Position numbers and translations under genes: made by a program. Shown here piece by piece: positions 57,643 through 64,000 of a stretch of 64,000 nt of DNA (position 1 is its first letter; each line of letters starts with the position of its first letter). This DNA comes from Parahaliea aestuarii (GTDB taxonomy: Bacteria; Pseudomonadota; Gammaproteobacteria; Pseudomonadales; Halieaceae), in contig NZ_VRYZ01000007.1 in assembly GCF_008064635.1 (NCBI RefSeq), positions 124,001 to 188,000 on the forward strand, given 5' to 3'. The notes beneath the pieces are model-generated. The model saw nothing but the letters and a program-made list of their open reading frames with translations. It searched no databases and was not told the origin of the DNA.

Positions 57643-59832
57643 CTAGCGAATGATTTCGTGCATGGGCCGCGATGACAGTCGACGCTTGATCGCTCGCTGC
57701 ACACGGAAGGGCACGACGGAAACCATCTTCGCTACCAGGGGGGTTCGCGCCAGGCTCCAGATGCGGGCCAGCACCCGCTCTTTGCGGGAAAGTTGTGGCA
57801 GCCCCAGGTGTAACTTGCGAGCGAAGCGGGCCAGGGTATCGTCTGAAAGTCTGGCCGCGTTACCGGTGAGCCCCGAAAGATACGTTTGCGGATAGAACTG
57901 CAGATCGATGGCGCAACCCGGCGGCTCCGACGAAACCTGCGGTAAGCCCGGAAAGGCCCTGTCATCCCGGACAGCCAGCCAGAAAGTGCGCCAATCGGCA
58001 GTGGTGGTATCCCAGGGCAGGACGGCACTCAGCGGCCTGCCGGCCACCCTTTCAACAAAGGCGCCGAGTTGCGGAACCACCACCGGCAAGCCCATGTGCA
58101 GGGCGACACTCAAGGTATAACTGTAGGTCTCCGGCCACAGCGCCGGGAACCACACCACGTCGGGCTGAATGTCGCCGACCAGTTCGTACACCCGACCATT
58201 ATCGTAGGGGCCATGGGTGACCACCTGTTCCGACAGGGCGCGGTAGGCGTACCCCAGGAGATGAAATTCGATGCCCTCTTTGGCGAGCGCATTGGCCACC
58301 GCCTCGATAACATCCGCGCCTTTTTCACGGCTGATGGCTCCGACGACGAGCACCTTCAGGGGCCGGCCGCCATCAAAGGACCACTGCGGCGCGGGATAGG
58401 GCTGTGACAGGAGATAATCCGGGTGCCAGGCCACCACAGGGGTTTCAATATCGTAGAAGTGACAAAACCGGCGGGCGCAATCGGCGGAAGGAAAAATCAC
58501 CCGCCGGGCAGCGCCGATCAGCAACTGCTGGTTTTCCCGCCACAGTGATGCCGTTACCCCCTCCGGTAGCGGGTAATGCGTCGCGCAGCGCTGATCGAAA
58601 TCACTGTCGACAGGGTCCACATAGCGGGCGTCGCGGTCCGTCAGCGTGGGGTTGCCATTGACCAGATAGTAGTCGTGAACCGTCAGGTCGTGGCGGCAGT
58701 CCAAGGCCTCGGCCAACAGCCATAGGCGCGGTGGCAAGCCCATCGTATGGTGGAAATGGACGTGCCCGACGCCCAGCTCGCGCAGCAGCTGGACCAGTTC
58801 GTCGTATTCGCTGTCGATATCAAATTGAAGGCCGTCTTTCAGGCGCTCACCGGCGCTGAAAATGCTCAGCGCGACTGATTTACCAGAGCGCTCGGGCGTT
58901 AGCTGCAGAAACAACGCGTCACCGGCGTAGTAGCGCGCCAGTTCATCGACATGCTGCTGGGCGCCGCCACCCAGTTTATGCGAGATAGCCACAATTTTGG
59001 GCCTGGCCAGGGACGCGACCAGGTCGAACAACACCTCTGTGCGCGCTATGCGCGCCGGATCCTCACCAATGAAGCGCTGAACGGTACTGTGATAGTGCGG
59101 ATAGCGGTCATCGAGGATTTCCATGGCAGCGGCAATTCGCGGACTCTGCTCCGCGGCGAAACTCACGCCACCCTTGTGATACACAAAGCAATTACCGAGA
59201 TGGTAGTTGGTCCAGCCCGCAGCGTGCGCGCGCTGGCACCAGTCGTTCTCCTCGCCGTAACCGCGGCCGAAGGTTTCCAGGTCGAACAGGCCCACGGCCT
59301 CGAGGCAGTCACGGCGCAGGTACATGCAGCAACCCACACCGGAGGGAATTGGCCACAGGTTGCCCTCCAGCGGGCGCCGGGCAAAGGCATGGTCCAATTC
59401 TGCCAGGGACAGGCCGAACAGGAGTTCGTTGTCCTCACAGAAATTGGGAAAGCTCATGATGGTGGCATTGTTGGCGAAGGGCGTAACGCTAGCGACCTTC
59501 GGCTGCGAATAAGCCGCGGTACACAAGCGGGCCAGCCAGTCGTTGGCCACTTCCACATCGCTGTTGAGGAGAAGCACGTCAGCGTCCGGCCCCGCCGCCA
59601 TGCCGCGATTGGCGGTGGCGACAAAACCGAGGTTCTCCGCGTTTTCCAACAGCAATACACGGTCGTGCGCAGCATCGAGCTCGCGCAGGTACTGTGTAAT
59701 CTCCGGCTCCGGCGAACAGTCATTGACCAGTACCAGCCGCTCCCCGGCCGTGGTGGCCAGAACAGACTCGATACAGCTTCGCGTTTCCTCAAGCCCCCGG
59801 TAGACGGGGATGACAATATCAACCTTTGGCAT
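57643..59832 (-). CDS. Two-domain glycosyltransferase (GT2-GT4 fusion)
   Basis: 729 residues. Residues 1-240 form a GT2 domain (VDIVIPVYRGLEETRSCIES, NLGFVATANRGM, LLLNSDVEVANDWL with the D of the DxD-type site, FGRGYGEENDWCQRA). Residues about 280-640 form a GT4/GT-B domain (ISHKLGGGAQQHVDELARYY, LKVLVVGAISREKGADVIE, and a PETYSYTLSVALHMGLPVV block with the donor Glu). Such fusions can add two sugars in turn. The start overlaps the end of the coiled-coil sulfotransferase gene by 14 bases. Confidence 0.88.
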   Translation of the reverse strand: MPKVDIVIPVYRGLEETRSCIESVLATTAGERLVLVNDCSPEPEITQYLRELDAAHDRVLLLENAENLGFVATANRGMAAGPDADVLLLNSDVEVANDWLARLCTAAYSQPKVASVTPFANNATIMSFPNFCEDNELLFGLSLAELDHAFARRPLEGNLWPIPSGVGCCMYLRRDCLEAVGLFDLETFGRGYGEENDWCQRAHAAGWTNYHLGNCFVYHKGGVSFAAEQSPRIAAAMEILDDRYPHYHSTVQRFIGEDPARIARTEVLFDLVASLARPKIVAISHKLGGGAQQHVDELARYYAGDALFLQLTPERSGKSVALSIFSAGERLKDGLQFDIDSEYDELVQLLRELGVGHVHFHHTMGLPPRLWLLAEALDCRHDLTVHDYYLVNGNPTLTDRDARYVDPVDSDFDQRCATHYPLPEGVTASLWRENQQLLIGAARRVIFPSADCARRFCHFYDIETPVVAWHPDYLLSQPYPAPQWSFDGGRPLKVLVVGAISREKGADVIEAVANALAKEGIEFHLLGYAYRALSEQVVTHGPYDNGRVYELVGDIQPDVVWFPALWPETYSYTLSVALHMGLPVVVPQLGAFVERVAGRPLSAVLPWDTTTADWRTFWLAVRDDRAFPGLPQVSSEPPGCAIDLQFYPQTYLSGLTGNAARLSDDTLARFARKLHLGLPQLSRKERVLARIWSLARTPLVAKMVSVVPFRVQRAIKRRLSSRPMHEIIR

Positions 59833-61021
59833 TGGCTCTTAGCCGGCGAATGATCAACCCGGCAATGGGAAGGTTATAGATACGCTCCAGGCGCTCGTTG
59901 AGTTCCTGGATACGCGCGTCACGCGCTTCTACAGTATCCAGTGCGTGACGGTGCATTTCGCCGATTTCGTGCAGGCGGCGATCAAACTCCACGATCTGTT
60001 CGTCGCGCTCGGTCACGGTGGCCATGGCTTCCGCGAGTTCCTGCCCGGTGCGGGCGAGACGGCGATCGAACTCGGCAATCTGTCCGTCACGCTCGGCGAT
60101 GGTATCGATGGCGGCGCGGTATTCTGCGCCCAACTGATCAATCTCTTCGTCGCGCTGTGCAATCGTCGCCAGTGCCTGGCTGTGGGACTCGCCGAGGGCA
60201 GTAAGTTCGGCGCCGCGAGCTGCGACCACCGTTGCCAGCTCGCTGTACGTGGTGAGCTGCGGGTAACGGGATTCTATCTCATCATTCAAGGCGGCAATAT
60301 CCACCCTGCCACCCGGCGCAATCGCCAGCAAACCCTCATCGGAGCCAGCCACATGATGGCGTAGCTCGGAACGCACTGCGCCACTGGCATCCGCAACGGA
60401 GACACCGGACTGGCCGAGTTCAGCCAGCAGGGGCTGGAGCGCTTCCTGTGCATTACCGGTCAGGGCGGGATAGGGGACAAAGTGCGCCACCTCTGGCAAA
60501 TCACTCTGCAGACGATCCAGATAGTGGCTGTACAGGCGCAGGCCAAAGCCCAGCGGGAAGCCGTCACGACGCTGCAGCGAGCGGGCCACCTCCAGCGGTG
60601 CCCGGGTCGCTATGCAGACCGTCACCGGTAGCCCCGCCGTGTCGCAGGCCTGCAACCAGAACGGCAGCGTCAGGCAGAAACGCGGGTCCTTGACCACCTC
60701 GATGGGCCCCGTGCCAAAGCCGCGGGACAGGATGCCTGCTGCCTCGGCCAGCAGGCCGTCGTTGTGATCCGGACGGGCCGCATCGACGCCGGCAGCGAGG
60801 CTGTACCAGGTCGCGCCGCGTTCCGCCAACAGTCTGTCGTTCAATGCGACGACCTCGGCATCTTCCCAGAAGCCCTCGTCATTGACACCGGCCATGGCTG
60901 CAATCAGGTGGTCGCCAAAGGTCCCACCGGCAGCGGCCAGGGCGGCGCACAGCGCCGACGTACCAGAGCGGTGCATGCCGGTGACCAGCAGCAAGTGCCG
61001 CTGTGGTTGCGAATCCGTCAT
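59819..61021 (-). CDS. Sulfotransferase-like protein with C-terminal coiled-coil repeats
   Basis: 400 residues. The PAPS loop is VTGMHRSGTSALC (15-22 core), with KDPRFCLTLPFW and CIATRAPLEVARSLQRR for the 3'-phosphate. From about 265 to 385 it changes to a coiled coil built from near-repeats RDEEIDQL, RDGQIAEFDRRL, RDEQIVEFDRRL and RDARIQELNERL spaced 21 or 28 residues, that is three or four heptads. The tail is basic and hydrophobic (LIIRRLRANAKG). The coil could hold partner transferases together. First gene of the cluster, 12 bases after the parvulin stop codon end is on its downstream side. Confidence 0.85.
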   Translation of the reverse strand: MTDSQPQRHLLLVTGMHRSGTSALCAALAAAGGTFGDHLIAAMAGVNDEGFWEDAEVVALNDRLLAERGATWYSLAAGVDAARPDHNDGLLAEAAGILSRGFGTGPIEVVKDPRFCLTLPFWLQACDTAGLPVTVCIATRAPLEVARSLQRRDGFPLGFGLRLYSHYLDRLQSDLPEVAHFVPYPALTGNAQEALQPLLAELGQSGVSVADASGAVRSELRHHVAGSDEGLLAIAPGGRVDIAALNDEIESRYPQLTTYSELATVVAARGAELTALGESHSQALATIAQRDEEIDQLGAEYRAAIDTIAERDGQIAEFDRRLARTGQELAEAMATVTERDEQIVEFDRRLHEIGEMHRHALDTVEARDARIQELNERLERIYNLPIAGLIIRRLRANAKG

Positions 61022-61032
61022 CTGTGCGCCGC

Positions 61033-61929
61033 TCAGTCGTCGGTTTTATAGGGCGCGAAGATTTCCTCCATGACGCTGCCGTCGATTCTGGCGTCCTCGG
61101 TGATCATCATGCTCTGCTCGAAGTCAGTCATAGCAAGCTTGGTGAATTCTGCGCCGAGAGCGCGCTCAATCCTCTCCTTCACTTCCTCAAAGGGCAGGTA
61201 GTGCTCAGGCTTGATGCCATCCAGGCGGATAATGTGCACGCCAAACTGGGTCTCTACCAGGTCAGAGTACTGCCCTTCTTCGGCAATATCGAAAGCGCCA
61301 CCGGTATAGCGCGGCTCAACGCCTTTTTCCCCGAGGCGGAACCACTTGTCATACAGGCCGCCCTTCTTTTTGGAGCCGGGGTCGCCGGAATACTTCTCCA
61401 CCATTTCCCCGAAATCTGCGCCGTCACGCAGTTGCTGCAGCACGTCCCGCGCCTGCTCGCGCACAGGCTCCCTGTCGCACTGGCCGGGGGGGCACACAAA
61501 GAGAATATGGGAGGTCAGGCGCTGCTCGGGCACCAGGGCATACTTGTCTTTCTCGGTGGTATAGCGCTCTTCCGCCAGTTCTGACATGTCGGGAATTTCC
61601 AGGGTATCCACGAAGCGCTTGACCATGAAGTTGCTATTCACGCGCTGCTGCTTGAAACGCAACTCCCAGTAGGCATCGGGATCGTCCTGTTCGGTAATCT
61701 TTTCCGCGGACTGGGCCAGGCGCTTGTTCATCACCGCCATGCCGATCAATTCCAGGCGGTCGCCTTCATCGTTGGCCGCCGACCTACGCATCTCTCCACT
61801 CCAGCCGGCGACAATCCGCTCGAATTCCGCGCGGGAAATGGTGACATCACCATCTCGGATAAGGGGTTCGGCCTGGAGTTGCGCGGTACAGGCCAGCAAC
61901 AGGGACATAGCGAGTAAACGTGAAAGCAT
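61033..61929 (-). CDS. Exported parvulin-type peptidyl-prolyl isomerase
   Basis: 298 residues with a signal peptide (MLSRLLAMSLLLACTAQLQA; the Cys sits too early for certain lipobox use). An N-terminal SurA/PpiD-like helical part (about 25-130) precedes a rotamase domain (about 135-235) with LTSHILFVCP, GADFGEMVEKYSGDPGSKKKGGLYDKW and VETQFGVHIIRLDG. It should fold outer-membrane or secreted proteins. I start at 61929, with AGAGG upstream, since the six codons before lie in the terminator T-run. It sits between the abundant exported protein and the glycan cluster and ends 11 bases before the next gene. Confidence 0.86.
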   Translation of the reverse strand: MLSRLLAMSLLLACTAQLQAEPLIRDGDVTISRAEFERIVAGWSGEMRRSAANDEGDRLELIGMAVMNKRLAQSAEKITEQDDPDAYWELRFKQQRVNSNFMVKRFVDTLEIPDMSELAEERYTTEKDKYALVPEQRLTSHILFVCPPGQCDREPVREQARDVLQQLRDGADFGEMVEKYSGDPGSKKKGGLYDKWFRLGEKGVEPRYTGGAFDIAEEGQYSDLVETQFGVHIIRLDGIKPEHYLPFEEVKERIERALGAEFTKLAMTDFEQSMMITEDARIDGSVMEEIFAPYKTDD

Positions 61930-61945
61930 ATAGAAAAACCTCTGC

Positions 61946-61977
61946 AAAAAAAAACCGGCACCCTGAGGTGCCGGTTT
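61946..61977 (-). terminator. Rho-independent terminator after the 527-residue exported protein
   Basis: On the minus strand AAACCGGCACC and GGTGCCGGTTT form an 11-base stem with a 4-base loop, running into nine T. It ends about 17 bases before the parvulin start. Confidence 0.93.
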
Positions 61978-61990
61978 GGATTTTACCTCA

Positions 61991-62012
61991 GCGTAGCGCC
62001 GGGGCGCTACGC
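61991..62012. repeat. Perfect hairpin just upstream of the terminator
   Basis: GCGTAGCGCC, two bases, GGCGCTACGC: a 10-base perfect stem 13 bases after the stop of the exported protein gene, in tandem with the T-tailed hairpin. No T-run of its own. It may stabilise the mRNA 3' end. Confidence 0.7.
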
Positions 62013-62025
62013 TTCGGAGACGGAC

Positions 62026-63609
62026 TTAGCTGGAAGTCACGTAGGAGTGCTCGATGATACGACCGTAGGTGGCGGCCGGGTTGCTCGGGAAGTTACGTTC
62101 CCAGGCTACAAAGCCGATCTTCGGAATCTCATTCTTGACAACATCAGTGGTATCACAAACGTAGGCAGCAATCGCAGTTGCAATCGCAGCCGAGCCGTTA
62201 GCGATGTTCACGCCTGCACTGCCAGCAGTTGCTTCACAAACTGCCTGAGTTTTGGCTAAGGAACTTGCTACAGACAACTCGGCCCAACCAAAGTTTGCGC
62301 CTTCGGGAGTCTCAACCACAATATCGGAGTTCTCGCTGCCCAGTACGGGCGCATCGCCCCACTGAACCACGTTCACTTCGAAGGGCAGTTCAGTCTGAAC
62401 TACGGCGCCCGGGATCTGCGGAGAAACTACCAGGCCGCCTTCCGGCTGGGAGATAGTCTGCTCTTCACGATCGTAGACATCGAAGGTGGCAATCGCAGGA
62501 ATATCACGGTTGTCACAGCCAGTCACTGTCAGCGGGGTATCGGTGCCAGGACCACCAGTCGCACCGAAAGTCGCGCCAGGAGCACAAACCACCTTGTTCT
62601 CGCCTTCCAGACCAGCGGTCATCAGCTGGGCGAAGTAGGCCGGCAGATTGAGCATGGTGTACTGACCGGGGAAGGTGATAACCCAGTCGGTGTTCACGTT
62701 CAGGGCCGTGTTGGCGGACCAGTCGTTGATCACTGACTCGCCACCCAGGTTGGCACGCAGCATCTGGAAGCGGTCGTTTTCATTGCCGCCCGCAGCTTGG
62801 GGGATACCGCCGGCCAGGTCAGGGTAGTCGAAGCCCAGCAGGTCGCCGCTGAACAGACCAGACTGCTGGTTGGTGATCGCAGGCTGAGCCAGGAAGCCGG
62901 TGATGTGAGTAGCGCTGTTACCGAACTCGGTGCCGCGCTCGGCATTACGCAGGAAGTAGGACACTTTCAGCGCATCGCCAGTGTCGGCGTAGGTGTTCAG
63001 ACCCAGAGTCGCTTTGGTGGAGTCCAGACGCTGAACAGAGGTCAGACCATCGATAACACCCTTCTTGGTGGTGGCAACGCCGCCACGGAAGAAGTTGTCA
63101 CGAACCGCATCACAGTCAGCCGGCACGCCATCGGAATCGTGCAGGGCAGAGGTGTAAATCGGCTGGGAATCGTCGGCGGAACCCATGCCGATGATTTCGA
63201 TGTAACCTTCATCCGCGTCTTCACGGTAGATACCGGGCATAACGAACTTGCCGTTGGTAGTAGCCGGAGCGGTACAGGAGTTATCGGTGGTATTGAACAC
63301 GACGTCGTCGCCTTCAGCCGCGATAAAGCCGGTCCATACGTCTTTCGGAGACAGAACCAGGTTAAAGTCGAGGGCGTCCATGGAGTCAGTACCACGACGC
63401 ATACGCACTTTAACAACCTGGGTCAGGTCAGAAGTGTTGGTGATGTGAACACCGGTTACGAAACCGTCGCGCACAGAGTAATAGGGGATCAGCGCCAGGT
63501 CACCCAGGTCGTTACCCGCTTTGTCTTGCGCGGAGGTAACGCCAGTGTAACCCAGAGAAGCTGCAGCAACGGCTGCGGCAATACCCAAGGGCTTAAACTT
63601 TGCATTCAT
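62026..63609 (-). CDS. Large exported protein of unknown function, probably abundant
   Basis: 527 residues with a signal peptide (MNAKFKPLGIAAAVAAASLGYTGVTSAQ). The mature protein is acidic, rich in Gly, Asn, Asp, Thr and Ala, poor in Lys/Arg, and contains several Cys (CTAPATT, DCDAV, VVCAPG, TGCDN, VCEATAG, YVCDTTD). It starts with GDLALIPYYSVRDGFVTGVHITNTSDLTQVVKVRMRR, a beta-rich segment. Codon choice is more uniform than in neighbours (for example CTG and GGT/GGC, ACC), which with the strong promoter suggests high expression. It may be a surface-layer or matrix protein. I do not recognise the family. Confidence 0.8.
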   Translation of the reverse strand: MNAKFKPLGIAAAVAAASLGYTGVTSAQDKAGNDLGDLALIPYYSVRDGFVTGVHITNTSDLTQVVKVRMRRGTDSMDALDFNLVLSPKDVWTGFIAAEGDDVVFNTTDNSCTAPATTNGKFVMPGIYREDADEGYIEIIGMGSADDSQPIYTSALHDSDGVPADCDAVRDNFFRGGVATTKKGVIDGLTSVQRLDSTKATLGLNTYADTGDALKVSYFLRNAERGTEFGNSATHITGFLAQPAITNQQSGLFSGDLLGFDYPDLAGGIPQAAGGNENDRFQMLRANLGGESVINDWSANTALNVNTDWVITFPGQYTMLNLPAYFAQLMTAGLEGENKVVCAPGATFGATGGPGTDTPLTVTGCDNRDIPAIATFDVYDREEQTISQPEGGLVVSPQIPGAVVQTELPFEVNVVQWGDAPVLGSENSDIVVETPEGANFGWAELSVASSLAKTQAVCEATAGSAGVNIANGSAAIATAIAAYVCDTTDVVKNEIPKIGFVAWERNFPSNPAATYGRIIEHSYVTSS

Positions 63610-63666
63610 AAGAGGAGACTCCTAATGTGTTTTACTTCACAACCAAATGTAGAGATTGCTAGCGCT

Positions 63667-63694
63667 ATTATTGCTAACTGCAGCTAGCTGTCAA
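63667..63694 (-). promoter_or_regulatory. Strong sigma-70-type promoter of the exported protein gene
   Basis: On the minus strand TTGACA (63694-63689), 16 bases, AATAAT (63672-63667). The -35 is perfect and the -10 has five of six bases. It lies about 60 bases ahead of the ATG, in an AT-rich stretch. Confidence 0.75.
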
Positions 63695-63705
63695 CCTGAC
63701 AACCC

Positions 63706-63999
63706 CTAAATGTTGGCACTGTACCACCACTGACCATCCACCAGCAGCCATTGCTCTCTGAAGGTAGAAGGAAGCGCGCCAAATTTAGCTGAAACCAGAG
63801 TTTGTTTGGTCGGTTTGGACATGACCCGAACCGCCACACTTGCCACAGCTGCGCCAGCATCATAGTGAACTATTTCAAGGCCTGTCAACTGCCACTCGAC
63901 CGTATAGGAAAATTGTTTCACAAACAGCTGCTTGGGAAAGGAAGCTCGGTAAGCAGGTGAAGCGTAGTCATAGGTCGCTTCAAAGTCGCGGTCGATGAT
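63706..63999 (-). CDS. NTF2-like small protein, 5' end outside the window
   Basis: Partial gene; the frame stays open to the window edge. The visible 97 residues run IIDRDFEATYDYASPAYRASF, KQFSYTVEWQLTGLEIV, ASVAVRVMSKPT, and end GQWWYSANI. The pattern of a short helix with D.E.aY...SP.YR, followed by strands and a C-terminal W-x-x-VDGQWWY, is typical of NTF2-like/cystatin-like small domains. Function unknown. Its stop lies 12 bases upstream of the -35 of the next promoter. Confidence 0.65.
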   Translation of the reverse strand: MIDRDFEATYDYASPAYRASFPKQLFVKQFSYTVEWQLTGLEIVHYDAGAAVASVAVRVMSKPTKQTLVSAKFGALPSTFREQWLLVDGQWWYSANI

Positions 64000-64000
64000 C

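Noticed and set aside
63613-63623. AGGAG-T-CTCCT self-complementary ribosome site before the exported protein gene as a translational switch
   Set aside because: A one-base loop cannot form a hairpin, so sequestration in cis is not credible.

Overview
The window reads as chromosome of a GC-rich gammaproteobacterium, probably a marine relative of Pseudomonas/Cellvibrionales (for example Halieaceae). The taxon is inference. The evidence is a Pseudomonas-like gene order (clpB, pgeF, rluD, bamD, pilSR, minor pilin cluster, ispH-fkpB-lspA-ileS-ribF-murJ), class I fumarase, and heat-shock genes that combine sigma-32-type promoters with a CIRCE operator. No tRNA, rRNA or CRISPR was seen. Most genes lie on the minus strand.

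Layout. 0.2-2.8 kb: clpB behind a textbook sigma-32 promoter. 3.0-4.0 kb: a dead IS3-family remnant. 4.1-11.6 kb: a five-gene operon (RpiR-type regulator, YfcC-type permease, IadA-like isoaspartyl dipeptidase, TonB-dependent receptor, exported cyanophycinase) that looks like a pathway for cyanophycin or beta-aspartyl dipeptide use. Together with the IS and two further genes it separates clpB from pgeF, which are neighbours in Pseudomonas aeruginosa. 12.0-21.4 kb: an unknown exported protein, a cysteine-synthase-like PLP enzyme, pgeF, rluD, bamD, nadE, pilS and pilR. 21.4-27.2 kb: type IV pilus minor pilins and the PilY1 adhesin (fimT-pilV-pilW-pilX-pilY1-pilE). 27.4-36.4 kb: a compact housekeeping run pyrB-nudF-murJ-ribF-ileS-lspA-fkpB-ispH that ends in a terminator. 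36.5-46.6 kb: membrane protein and methyltransferase, sbcB, a dispersed repeat, fumarase, a coiled-coil protein, a Urate_ox_N-type membrane protein, groESL, fxsA, a DUF481-type protein and atl.

46.6-61.0 kb is an accessory surface-glycan region: an acyltransferase, two methyltransferases, a PhyH-type dioxygenase, two paralogous family-2 glycosyltransferases, a GT2-GT4 fusion, three PAPS-type sulfotransferases, a lipoprotein sulfatase and an AmpG-like permease. It is followed upstream by an exported parvulin and by a 527-residue exported protein with a strong promoter and tandem 3' hairpins. I infer that this region builds and remodels a sulfated, methylated surface glycan; the acceptor is unknown.

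The two most interesting items are (1) the cyanophycin-type operon, whose IadA-like enzyme has lost the first HxH metal ligand and carries Glu where IadA has the carbamylated Lys, suggesting a one-metal site, and (2) the sulfotransferase/glycosyltransferase region with its paired GT2 paralogues that share an unusual MIDGA motif. The window ends inside a small NTF2-like gene.
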